Assembly (NCBI RefSeq): GCF_008801475.1
Contig: NZ_VZPP01000007.1
Coordinates: forward strand, 248,001 to 312,000
Reading direction: 5' to 3'
From: Pseudomonas moorei
GTDB lineage: Bacteria > Pseudomonadota > Gammaproteobacteria > Pseudomonadales > Pseudomonadaceae
DNA: 64,000 nt
The notes beneath the pieces are model-generated. The model was given only the letters and a program-made list of their open reading frames with translations, did not search any database and was not told the DNA's origin. The position numbers and the translations under genes were made by a program. Below are positions 16,682 to 24,233 of this stretch, one piece after another (positions within the stretch are counted from its first letter, which is position 1; every line of letters starts with the position of its first letter).

Positions 16682-18268
16682 TCAAGGCTTGGCCGGTGCC
16701 TTGCTTTTCTCTTCGATCTTCGCGTCTACCGCCGCACGAATCTGGTCGATGCTGAAGCTGGCCGGTTTCTGGCTGGGTGGGTACTCGATGAAGGTCTGCA
16801 GGAATCTCGCGGCTTTGGCCACGCCCGCTGCCAGCAGGTAAGAGTTTTTCACCATCCAGTCGTTGTACTGGTCAGACACAACATCTGCCCGCTCATAAGG
16901 GTCCATCCGCAAGTTGAACAGCTTGGGCACGCGCAACGGCACGAACGGGCTGCTCCATACCGCGAAACCACCGGGTTCGCGTTGCTCGGCGAAGACCACT
17001 TTCCAGTTGTCGTAGCGCATCGACACCAACACGCCGTCATCGTTGAAGTAGTAGAACTCGCGACGTTCGCCCTTGGGCTGCTGGCCGGTCAGGTAGGGCA
17101 ACTGGTTGTAGCCGTCCAGGTGCACCTTGAAGCTGGTGCCGCCCGAGGTGGGTGCCCAGCCTTTGAGCAGCTTGTTTTTAACGTCCGTTTCACCCGCCGC
17201 TGCAAGCAGCGTAGGGAACCAGTCCATGCCCGAGAACATCTCGTTGGACACTTCACCGGCCTTGATCTTGCCCGGCCAGCGAACGATCGCCGGCACGCGA
17301 TACGCGCCTTCCCAGTTGGAGTTCTTCTCGTTGCGGAACGGCGTGGTCGCCGCGTCCGGCCAGGAGAACTGGTTCGGGCCGTTGTCGGTGGTGTAGACGA
17401 CGATGGTGTTGTCGGCGATTTTCAGGTCATCGAGGGTCTTCAGCAGTTTGCCGACGTCGCCGTCGTGTTCGAGCATGCCGTCTGCATATTCGTTGCCGGG
17501 CATGCCGCTCTGGCCCTTCATCGAATCGCGTACGTGGGTGAACACGTGCATGCGCGTGGTGTTCATCCAGACGAAGAACGGTTTGTCCGCCTTGGCCTGC
17601 TTCTCCATGAACGCCTGGGCGGCGGCGGTGGTTTCGTCGTCGATGGTTTCCATGCGCTTGGTGGTCAGCGCGCCGGTGTCTTCGATCTTGCCGTCGGCGA
17701 AGCTGTGAATCACCCCGCGTGGCGTGCGGGACTTGACGAAGTCCGGGTCATCCTTGGGCCAGTAGGGGCGCTCGGGCTCTTCCTCGGCGTTGAGGTGATA
17801 GAGGTTGCCGAAGAACTCGTCGAAGCCGTGGTTGGTCGGCAGGAATTCGTCCTTGTCGCCCAGGTGGTTCTTGCCGAACTGGCCGGTGGCATAGCCAAGG
17901 CCCTTGAGCGCCTGGGCGATGGTGATGTCGCGCTTCTGAATACCGATCGGCGCACCCGGTACACCGACTTTGGTCAGGCCGGTGCGCAGCGGCGACTGCC
18001 CGGTGATGAACGACGAGCGCCCGGCGGTGCAGCTGTTCTCCGCGTAATAGTCGGTGAACAGCATGCCTTCGTGGGCAATGCGGTCGATGTTGGGGGTCTT
18101 GTAGCCGACCACGCCCATGGAATAGGCGCTGATGTTGGTCTGGCCGATGTCATCACCGAAGATCACCAGAATGTTGGGTTTTTCCGCGGCGCCGGCCGTT
18201 GCCGACAGCGCCATGACCGTAGTCGCCATCAGGGCGAGTTTCGGCAGCCACTTTTTTATGCGAGTCAT
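16682..18268 (-). CDS. Secreted arylsulfatase (formylglycine-dependent sulfatase)
   Basis: A 528-residue sulfatase. The first 27 residues form a signal peptide ending at AGAA, so the enzyme should be periplasmic. The catalytic signature is CTAGR with Cys80 expected to be converted to formylglycine (C-x-[PA]-x-R). The N-terminal metal ligands are in NILVIFGDDIGQTN, and GKNHLGDKDEFLPTNHGFDE is a further conserved block. It hydrolyses sulfate esters to an alcohol or phenol plus sulfate. An operator of the island-wide palindrome (18344-18360) lies about 84 bp upstream, which suggests that it feeds the beta-oxidation genes rather than acting in general sulfur scavenging. No formylglycine-generating enzyme gene is in the window. 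Confidence 0.92.
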   Translation of the reverse strand: MTRIKKWLPKLALMATTVMALSATAGAAEKPNILVIFGDDIGQTNISAYSMGVVGYKTPNIDRIAHEGMLFTDYYAENSCTAGRSSFITGQSPLRTGLTKVGVPGAPIGIQKRDITIAQALKGLGYATGQFGKNHLGDKDEFLPTNHGFDEFFGNLYHLNAEEEPERPYWPKDDPDFVKSRTPRGVIHSFADGKIEDTGALTTKRMETIDDETTAAAQAFMEKQAKADKPFFVWMNTTRMHVFTHVRDSMKGQSGMPGNEYADGMLEHDGDVGKLLKTLDDLKIADNTIVVYTTDNGPNQFSWPDAATTPFRNEKNSNWEGAYRVPAIVRWPGKIKAGEVSNEMFSGMDWFPTLLAAAGETDVKNKLLKGWAPTSGGTSFKVHLDGYNQLPYLTGQQPKGERREFYYFNDDGVLVSMRYDNWKVVFAEQREPGGFAVWSSPFVPLRVPKLFNLRMDPYERADVVSDQYNDWMVKNSYLLAAGVAKAARFLQTFIEYPPSQKPASFSIDQIRAAVDAKIEEKSKAPAKP

Positions 18269-18343
18269 CTGACTGGCTCCTTGTTGACGGGCGTCGCGCA
18301 GGGCGACCAGCCAGCATGTTCAAGCGTCACCAGGGACGACACG

Positions 18344-18360
18344 CCACCCGAATCAGGTGG
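18344..18360 (-). promoter_or_regulatory. Candidate LuxR-type operator, site 1 (sulfatase)
   Basis: Read toward the sulfatase gene the site is CCACCTGATTCGGGTGG, 84 bp (centre) before its start codon. It matches the consensus CCACCYGATNCGGGTGG shared by seven sites in this island. Binding protein inferred: one of the two MalT-like LuxR regulators. Confidence 0.65.
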
Positions 18361-18365
18361 TTGGA

Positions 18366-18449
18366 GGGGGCTGGCCAGCGATGGCGCCAGTCCATCCAGC
18401 ATCAATGCCGGCAGAGCCGGCGCCATTGCGAGCAAGCTCGCTCCTGCAG
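18366..18449. repeat. REPIN-like inverted repeat pair
   Basis: Two diverged REP-like halves, GGGCTGGCCAGCGATGGC near 18368 and CATTGCGAGCAAGCTCGCTC near 18424, face each other between the sulfatase operator and the degenerate SDR. Confidence 0.6.
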
Positions 18450-18518
18450 TGGCCGTTGATCGAACGGGAACTCCGGCTACATACCTGGCGCGGGTGGGGC
18501 CGGAAACCGGGCAGGCCG

Positions 18519-19151
18519 TCAGAGGCCTGCATTGTCGATATGCAGCACGGCACCGGTGACGCTGGCACCGGCACCGCTGGCCAGCAACAGCAGCGGACCA
18601 TTCAGTTCTTGCAGGCCGGCGCTCTTGCTTTGACCGGCGGCGATGACGTTGACGCGTATGCGGTGCGGCGTCAGCGACTGGGCCATGGCGCGGCTCATCC
18701 GAATGAGGCTGCTGTCGGTGCGCAGGCAGGGGTTCGGCTCGCTGATGGGGCGCGGCGGCGGCTCGATATTGACGATGCTGCCACCGCGTTCGGCCCTGAT
18801 CATATGCAGGCTGGTGCAGTGAACGACATGATTGTTCAGGGCAACGTGTTCGCATTCGGCGCTGTTATTGATCAGCACGTCGACACTGCCGAAACGCTCC
18901 TGCACGGCGTCCAGCGCGGCTTCGATACTGGGGCGGCGGGCGCTGTCGAGGCTGACGATCAACACTTCGCCACCTTCCCAGCGCAGGTCGGCGGCCAATT
19001 GCTCCAGTTGCGAAGGATGCTTTGCGCCGAGGGCCACCCGGGCTCCGGCAAGGCTGGTCAGACGGGCGAAATGCGCGCCCAGCCGGGTGGTGGCATCGGC
19101 CACCAGAACGGTCTTGCCGGCCATGGAAAACGGTTGCATGAAATTGCTCAC
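18519..19151 (-). CDS. Degenerate short-chain dehydrogenase/reductase-like protein
   Basis: A 210-residue SDR homologue that has lost the usual active-site motifs. The cofactor loop TGxxxGxG reads ADATTRLG. The structural NNAG reads NNSA, and no YxxxK is present where it should be (the stretch is PCLRTDSSLIRMS). The frame is intact and the start is a GTG overlapping the TetR stop as GTGA, so it is translated with the regulator. It may be a non-catalytic partner, a ligand-binding protein or a decaying gene. It is the last gene of the minus-strand operon running from the acyl-CoA dehydrogenase at 23978. Confidence 0.75.
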   Translation of the reverse strand: MSNFMQPFSMAGKTVLVADATTRLGAHFARLTSLAGARVALGAKHPSQLEQLAADLRWEGGEVLIVSLDSARRPSIEAALDAVQERFGSVDVLINNSAECEHVALNNHVVHCTSLHMIRAERGGSIVNIEPPPRPISEPNPCLRTDSSLIRMSRAMAQSLTPHRIRVNVIAAGQSKSAGLQELNGPLLLLASGAGASVTGAVLHIDNAGL

Positions 19152-19795
19152 GGGCGTACCTCCATTGGCACGGCGCGCCGGGTCAGTACGGCTCGCGGCA
19201 CAGCGACCCGCGGTGAAGTGATGGGCGTGGCACCGAGCATCTTCAGCACCAGTTCCGAGTAATGCCGAATAACGTCATCGATCCCCCAGCGACCATTGTC
19301 CTGGTACCAGACGCAGGCGTGGGTGAGCATGTTGAACAGGGTACGGGCCATCAGTTTCGGTTCGGCGCAACTGAGCGAACCTTCCTTGACCCCTTGCTCC
19401 AGAACTTCCTGCAACGCTTTGAGGTACAGGCGCCGGGCCTGGCGGACCTGCTCCAGATCCTCTTCGGCGAGGCTTCTGAATTCCAGGTTGCCGAGCATCG
19501 CCTCGTCCTGGTGTTCGAGGTGATAGCGCACGTGGCAGGCGATAAAGGCGAGCAGTTTTACATCGGCGGTGACAGCCTTTTTCGGCCGGCGACGCGTCCA
19601 CTCCCGGGACAATCCCTGGAAGTACTCGAGGATCAGTTCCACCAGCAGTTCGTTTTTGCCTTTGTAGTACAGATACAGCGTCGAGGCGTTGATGCCTGCT
19701 TCAGTGGCGAGCTGACGCAGGCTCATCGAGCCGTAGCCGTTACGCGAGATCAGTTTGATGGCGGCCAGGCGGATGTTGTTTTCAGTCATGTTCAT
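19148..19795 (-). CDS. TetR-family transcriptional regulator
   Basis: A 215-residue TetR protein. The N-terminal helix-turn-helix (about residues 10-55) reads AAIKLISRNGYGSMSLRQLA then GINASTLYLYYKGKNELLVE. The C-terminal part looks like a TetR_C ligand pocket of the fatty-acid-responsive type. It is followed by the degenerate SDR with a 4-bp overlap and lies 74 bp after an SDR, with a REP hairpin between. It probably represses nearby acyl-CoA genes in response to a CoA-ester, as FadR/PsrA/KstR-type TetR proteins do. The target operator is not identified. Confidence 0.9.
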   Translation of the reverse strand: MNMTENNIRLAAIKLISRNGYGSMSLRQLATEAGINASTLYLYYKGKNELLVELILEYFQGLSREWTRRRPKKAVTADVKLLAFIACHVRYHLEHQDEAMLGNLEFRSLAEEDLEQVRQARRLYLKALQEVLEQGVKEGSLSCAEPKLMARTLFNMLTHACVWYQDNGRWGIDDVIRHYSELVLKMLGATPITSPRVAVPRAVLTRRAVPMEVRP

Positions 19796-19834
19796 GGTGT
19801 GATCCTGCGGTCATCAAAACTTGAACACAGCGAT

Positions 19835-19864
19835 TGTGGCGAGGGAGCAAGCGCCCTCGCCACA
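19835..19864. repeat. Single REP-like hairpin
   Basis: Strong stem TGTGGCGAGGG/CCCTCGCCACA with an 8-base loop, 5 bp past the SDR stop. The sequence is a common REP type of the P. fluorescens group and may also act as a transcript end or mRNA-stabilising element between SDR and TetR. Confidence 0.7.
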
Positions 19865-19869
19865 GAGAC

Positions 19870-20694
19870 TTATTGCAGATTGCCGGCGACAGCGATGGTC
19901 TGGGCGGTGATGTAGTTCGACTCCGGCGAGCAGAACAGGTACACCGCGTCCGCCGCTTCCTGCACGGTGCCCGGACGACCCAGCGGGTTGCGCTGGGCGA
20001 ACGACTTGGCCGCTTCCGGGCTGATGCCGACACGAATGTCACGGCCTTCGATGTTCACCGTGGCGCCTGCGTGGGCGTCGGCCTTGGTCATGCGGGTTTC
20101 GATGAAACCGAAAGCCACGGCGTTGACGTTGACCTTGAAACGACCCCATTCACGCGCCAGCGCACGGGTCATGCCGATCACGCCGGCCTTGGCCGACGAA
20201 TAGTTCATTTGCCCGGCGTTGCCGTTCAGGGCCGACACCGAAGAAATGTTCACCACTTTGCGGAACACTTCGCGCTCTGCCGCCGCATCGGCCTGGGCCT
20301 GGGCCTTGATGATCGGGTAGGCCGCACGCAGGATGCGGAAAGGCGCGGTCATGTGGCAGTCGAGAATCGCGTACCACTGCTCGTCGCTCATCTTCTGGAT
20401 CACGTCGTCCCAGGTGTAGCCGGCGTTGTTGACGATGACGTCAATGCTGCCGAAGTTGTCCATCGCGGTCTTGATGTAGCGGTCACCGAAGTCAGGGGCG
20501 CTGACGTTGCCGTGGCAGACAGCGGCTTCGCCACCCAGCTTGCGGATCATTTCAGCGGTCTCGTGGGCCGGATCGGCGTCCAGGTCGTTGATCACGATGC
20601 GCGCGCCTTCGCTCGCCAGTTTCAGGGCGATCTGCTGACCGATGCCGCGACCGGAACCAGTGACCAGTGCGACTTTGCCTTCGAGTTTTGCCAT
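19870..20694 (-). CDS. Short-chain dehydrogenase/reductase, probable 3-hydroxyacyl-CoA dehydrogenase
   Basis: A 274-residue classical SDR with all motifs: TGSGRGIG at residues 12-19, VNNAG at 88-92, and the catalytic Tyr165 and Lys169 in YSSAK with a serine upstream in NISSVS. It follows a split MaoC hydratase in the same operon. Oxidation of the 3-hydroxyacyl-CoA produced by the hydratase to a 3-ketoacyl-CoA is the most consistent role. About 20 residues after the active site (ADAHAGATVNIEGRDIRVG) form an insertion that may bind substrate. The ribosome site is GAGGAG. Reductase activity on acyl-ACP is the alternative. Confidence 0.88.
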   Translation of the reverse strand: MAKLEGKVALVTGSGRGIGQQIALKLASEGARIVINDLDADPAHETAEMIRKLGGEAAVCHGNVSAPDFGDRYIKTAMDNFGSIDVIVNNAGYTWDDVIQKMSDEQWYAILDCHMTAPFRILRAAYPIIKAQAQADAAAEREVFRKVVNISSVSALNGNAGQMNYSSAKAGVIGMTRALAREWGRFKVNVNAVAFGFIETRMTKADAHAGATVNIEGRDIRVGISPEAAKSFAQRNPLGRPGTVQEAADAVYLFCSPESNYITAQTIAVAGNLQ

Positions 20695-20724
20695 GGGGTG
20701 TTGCTCCTCAGTGATCAGTGTTGT

Positions 20725-21141
20725 TTACAGAGCGATCACGGCGTCACCAACGATCTTGGTCTCGCCGTATTGATTGGTGGTGCGCACTTCAACCTTGATG
20801 CGTTGCTCGCCGTCGACTTCAAAGCGGTCGACGACGGCACCGGTGCAGGTGATCTGGTGGCCCAGGTGGGTGATGCCGAGAAAACGCACGCCGAACTCGC
20901 GCAATTGGCGCTGATCGACCCACTGCGTCAGCAGGCGACCGAGGTACGCCATCGACAGCATGCCGTGGGCAAACACATCGGGCATGCCGGCCCGGCGGGC
21001 GTAATCGGTGTCGATGTGGATGGCGTTGTGATCCCCCGACGCACCGGCGAACAAGGCCAGGGTGGTGCGGTTGATCGGCGGCAGGGCCAATGGCGGCAGG
21101 GTGTCGCCGATGTTGATTTTTTCCAGGCTTATCGCGTTCAT
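20725..21141 (-). CDS. MaoC-like enoyl-CoA hydratase, catalytic subunit
   Basis: A 138-residue single hot-dog protein. It has the hydratase 2 motif GASGDHNAIHID with the catalytic pair Asp37 and His42, followed by MPDVFAHGML. It adds water to a trans-2-enoyl-CoA. The next gene upstream, 14 bp away, is a second hot-dog protein lacking the catalytic pair. The two should therefore form a heteromer equivalent to one double-hot-dog hydratase, as in steroid side-chain catabolism (ChsH-like). It lies between the non-catalytic subunit and the SDR, in pathway order. Confidence 0.9.
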   Translation of the reverse strand: MNAISLEKINIGDTLPPLALPPINRTTLALFAGASGDHNAIHIDTDYARRAGMPDVFAHGMLSMAYLGRLLTQWVDQRQLREFGVRFLGITHLGHQITCTGAVVDRFEVDGEQRIKVEVRTTNQYGETKIVGDAVIAL

Positions 21142-21155
21142 CTGTGTTCTCCGCT

Positions 21156-21596
21156 TCAGCTGTTGCGCTGCACAAGCACGCTGCGCAGGTCCGCAACATG
21201 CTCACCGTGCTGATTGGTGACTCGGGTTTCGCGCACCACGAATTCCAGGGCGCCACCTTTCTTGTCGTAGATGTCGGCGATGCGCACATCGAAGCGCAAC
21301 GTGTCGCCGGCATAGGCCATGCGGTGATAACGGAAGGATTCTTCGCCGTGCAAAATGCGCGCGGTGACGATGCCCAGTTCGTCGCGCCAGGCGTTCGAAG
21401 GAATCTGGAATTCCAGCGAGAACAGGAAGGTCGGCGGCAGCGGCAGGTTGGGATGCCCGGCATCGCGCGCGGCTTGTTCGTCAAAGTAAATCGGGTTGGT
21501 TTCCCCGGTGGCCTTGGCGAAAAAGCGCAGTTGCCCGGCTTCGGCGGTCACGAGGAACGTGGGCAGTTGTCTGCCGATGTGTTTCTTGTCGATCAT
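21156..21596 (-). CDS. FAS1-like/MaoC-N hot-dog protein, non-catalytic hydratase subunit
   Basis: A 146-residue hot-dog protein of the MaoC N-terminal (FAS1-like dehydratase) type. Where the partner has Asp and His, this one has Glu and Tyr (ATGETNPIYFDEQAA), so it should not be catalytic alone. The rest (LPPTFLFSLEF, FRYHRMAYAGDTLRF) matches the substrate-binding half of double-hot-dog hydratases. It is 14 bp upstream of the catalytic subunit and 29 bp after the thiolase, in one operon. The ATG follows AAAGGAG. Confidence 0.88.
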   Translation of the reverse strand: MIDKKHIGRQLPTFLVTAEAGQLRFFAKATGETNPIYFDEQAARDAGHPNLPLPPTFLFSLEFQIPSNAWRDELGIVTARILHGEESFRYHRMAYAGDTLRFDVRIADIYDKKGGALEFVVRETRVTNQHGEHVADLRSVLVQRNS

Positions 21597-21625
21597 CTGA
21601 ATGGCTCCTTTGCTGAGCGGGCGCG

Positions 21626-22810
21626 TCAGTTTTTCTGGTACACGGTCACCACGCAGGCGCCGCCCAGGCCGAGGTTGTGCTGCACGGCAATGCGTGCGTC
21701 CTGCACCTGGCGTTGTTCGGCGGTGCCGCGCAATTGGTGGGTCAGCTCATAGCACTGGGCCAGGCCGGTGGCGCCCAGCGGGTGGCCCTTGGAGAGCAGG
21801 CCGCCGGACGGGTTGGTGACCCATTGGCCGCCATAGGTGTTGTCGCCGTCGTTGACCAGTCGCGCGCCTTCGCCCTCGGCACACAGGCCCAGGCCTTCGT
21901 AGGTCAGCAGTTCGTTCTGGGCGAAGCAGTCGTGCAGCTCGATGACGTCGACATCTTTCGGGCCGATACCGGCCTGGTTGTAGGCAATGTCAGCGGCCAT
22001 GCGCGTCATGTCGAAACCGACCACGCGGATCATGTCCCTGGCGTCATAGGTACTTGGCAGGTCGGTGGTCAGCGCCTGGCCGGCCATCAGCACGTCGGTG
22101 CGCAGACCGTGCTTCTTCGCGAACGCCTCGGACACCACGATGGCCGCGGCAGCGCCACAGGTCGGCGGGCAGGCCATCAGACGCGTCATCACGCCTTCCC
22201 ACAACATCGGGGCGGCCATGACTTCTTCGGTGCTGACCACGTTGCGGAACACCGCCAGCGGGTTATTGGCCGCGTGACGGCTGGCCTTGGCGCGGATCCT
22301 GGCGAAGGTTTCCAGTGGGGTGCCGTATTTCTGCATGTGCGCGTAGCCGGCACCGCCGAACTGGCGGATGGCGTTGGGCAGGTCAGGCATGCCGATCAGT
22401 TCGTTGGCCAGCACCAGGGCGCGTTCGGTGGCCGGTGCGCGATCGGTCCAGGCGGATTTCAAGGCACCCGGGTTCATGTGCTCGAAGCCAAACGCCAGGG
22501 CGCAGTCCACCGCGCCGCTTTGTACGGCCTGGCGAGCGAGGAACAGGGCGCTGGAACCGGTGGCGCAGTTGTTGTTGACGTTGATCAGCGGGATGCCGGT
22601 CATGCCCACGCGGTACAGGGCTTTCTGGCCGCAGGTCGAATCGCCGTAGACGTAACCGGCGTAGGCCTGCTGGATGTCATTGAAATCCACACCCGAATCG
22701 GCCAGGGCCTGGCGGATCGCTTGTTCGCCCATGACGTCGTAGGGCTCGTTGGTCCCCGGTTTCTTGAACTGGATCATGCCGACGCCAGCAACGAATACCT
22801 TATTGCTCAT
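21626..22810 (-). CDS. SCP2-type thiolase / lipid-transfer protein family, copy 1
   Basis: A 394-residue thiolase-like protein of the SCP-x (lipid transfer protein) family. The nucleophile is Cys82 in NNNCATGSSAL. Later blocks are ELHDCFAQNE, GHPLGATGLAQ and GLGGACVVTVY. The HDCF and GHPLGATG blocks carry the catalytic histidines. This family performs thiolysis or retro-aldol cleavage of bulky and branched 3-ketoacyl-CoAs such as sterol side chains. It is paralogous to the gene at 34221 (identical motif spacing through residue 90). It follows an acyl-CoA dehydrogenase in the same operon by 28 bp. No separate DUF35 partner is seen, though steroid thiolases often need one. Confidence 0.9.
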   Translation of the reverse strand: MSNKVFVAGVGMIQFKKPGTNEPYDVMGEQAIRQALADSGVDFNDIQQAYAGYVYGDSTCGQKALYRVGMTGIPLINVNNNCATGSSALFLARQAVQSGAVDCALAFGFEHMNPGALKSAWTDRAPATERALVLANELIGMPDLPNAIRQFGGAGYAHMQKYGTPLETFARIRAKASRHAANNPLAVFRNVVSTEEVMAAPMLWEGVMTRLMACPPTCGAAAAIVVSEAFAKKHGLRTDVLMAGQALTTDLPSTYDARDMIRVVGFDMTRMAADIAYNQAGIGPKDVDVIELHDCFAQNELLTYEGLGLCAEGEGARLVNDGDNTYGGQWVTNPSGGLLSKGHPLGATGLAQCYELTHQLRGTAEQRQVQDARIAVQHNLGLGGACVVTVYQKN

Positions 22811-22838
22811 CGTGTGTTTCCTTTTTTGTTTTTGAGGG

Positions 22839-23978
22839 TCAGAGCTTGCGCGCGATCATTTCGCGCATGACTTCACTGGTGCCGCCGTAGATGCGATTGA
22901 CGCGCGAGTCGACGAACGCGCGGGCGATCGGGTACTCCATCATGTAGCCGTAGCCACCGTGCAGCTGGACCATGTCGTCGATGCATTTCCACAGGGTTTC
23001 GGTGGTGTAGAGCTTGGCGATCGCCGCTTCTTCCAGGGTCAGGCGGCGGCGCATGTGCTCGCCCAGGTAGTAGTCGACCATCACCCGCATGGCCGTGGCC
23101 TGGGCCTTGATGTCGGCGAGCTTGAATTTGCTGTTCTGGAAGTCCCAGACGGTCTGGTTGAAGGCTTTGCGGTCCTTCACGTATTCCAGGGTCTGCTCGA
23201 GCAGGCGCTCCAGTTTCGCGGCGGCGGACACCGCGATCGAGAAGCGCTCCTGGGGCAGTTCGCCCATCAGGTAGGCAAAGCCCAGACCTTCCTCGCCGAG
23301 GCGGTTGCCGACCGGTACGCGCACGTTGTCGAAGAACAGCTCGGCGGTGTCGGCGGCGGCCTGGCCGACTTTCTCCAGCTTGCGCCCGCGCTTGAAGCCG
23401 GCACGGGTAGCTTCCACGGCGATCAGGCTGATGCCTTTGGCGCCGGCGGCCGGGTCGGTCTTGCACACGACGATGACCAGGTCGGCGGTCAGGCCGTTGC
23501 TGATGAAGGTCTTGCTGCCGTTGATCACGTATTCGTCGCCATCGCGCACGGCGGTGGTGCGCACGGCCTTGAGGTCGCTGCCGGTGCCGGGTTCGGTCAT
23601 GGCGATGGCCAGGATGGTCTCGCCGGAGCAGATGCCCGGCAGCCACTTCTGTTTCTGTTCTTCGCTGCCGCAGCGATTGATGTACGGGGCGATGACGTCG
23701 GAGTGCATGCCGAAGTAGGCGCCACTCACGCCGGCCCGGGCGAACTCCTCGTTGAACACCGCGCTGTGACCGAAGTCGCCGCCACCACCACCGTATTCGG
23801 TGGGCAGGGTGATGCCGAGCAAGCCTTCGCGGCCGGCCTTGAGCCAGGTCTCGCGGTCGACTTGGCCGGCTTTGTCCCAGGCAGCCTGACGCGGTACGCA
23901 TTCGCGCTCGAAAAAACGGCGCGCGGTGGTGCGGAACATCTCATGGTCGTCGCGGAAAACGGTTCGGGCGATATGCAC
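22839..23978 (-). CDS. Acyl-CoA dehydrogenase, copy 1
   Basis: A 379-residue acyl-CoA dehydrogenase with complete motifs: MTEPGTGSDLKAVRT (flavin contact), KDRKAFNQTVWDFQNSKFKL, QLHGGYGYMMEYPIAR and a C-terminal GGTSEVMREM. I start at the GTG at 23976-23978 (VHIARTV), preceded by GAGGAG, because its paralogue at 33050 begins at the matching residue and has the same length. The longer open frame from 24122 would add 48 residues that read through the operator. First gene of a six-gene minus-strand operon. It introduces the 2,3-double bond in an acyl-CoA using FAD and ETF. Confidence 0.92.
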   Translation of the reverse strand: MHIARTVFRDDHEMFRTTARRFFERECVPRQAAWDKAGQVDRETWLKAGREGLLGITLPTEYGGGGGDFGHSAVFNEEFARAGVSGAYFGMHSDVIAPYINRCGSEEQKQKWLPGICSGETILAIAMTEPGTGSDLKAVRTTAVRDGDEYVINGSKTFISNGLTADLVIVVCKTDPAAGAKGISLIAVEATRAGFKRGRKLEKVGQAAADTAELFFDNVRVPVGNRLGEEGLGFAYLMGELPQERFSIAVSAAAKLERLLEQTLEYVKDRKAFNQTVWDFQNSKFKLADIKAQATAMRVMVDYYLGEHMRRRLTLEEAAIAKLYTTETLWKCIDDMVQLHGGYGYMMEYPIARAFVDSRVNRIYGGTSEVMREMIARKL

Positions 23979-24090
23979 GCAAGACTCCTCAATGATCACG
24001 GGCCGGCTTGCTTGGGCCAGGCGCTGATGCAAGGCGCGACGTGCGCCTTTGAACTGAGGGTTACGATAGGGGTGGGGGCTGGTGTGAACG

Positions 24091-24107
24091 CCACCCGAGG
24101 CGGGTGG
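24091..24107 (-). promoter_or_regulatory. Candidate LuxR-type operator, site 2 (minus-strand beta-oxidation operon)
   Basis: Read toward the acyl-CoA dehydrogenase the site is CCACCCGCCTCGGGTGG, centred 121 bp before the start codon. The two arms CCACC and GGTGG are perfect. Confidence 0.65.
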
Positions 24108-24127
24108 CGAGACAAAAATCAATCAAC

Positions 24128-24217
24128 TGTGGGAGCGAGCCTGCTCGCGATGGCGGTGTGTCAGTCAACTTTGATGTTATAGGTGCCGTCCTCTTCGCGA
24201 GCAGGCTCGCTCCCACA
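24128..24217. repeat. REPIN
   Basis: Two near-perfect inverted copies: TGTGGGAGCGAGCCTGCTCG at 24128 and CGAGCAGGCTCGCTCCCACA ending at 24217. It lies between the LuxR gene's stop and the operator of the minus-strand operon. Confidence 0.9.
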
Positions 24218-24233
24218 GAGTCTTGCAGGTCTG

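Noticed and set aside
18519..19151. Calling the small SDR an active 3-hydroxyacyl-CoA dehydrogenase
   Set aside because: The cofactor loop, NNAG and YxxxK motifs are all missing.
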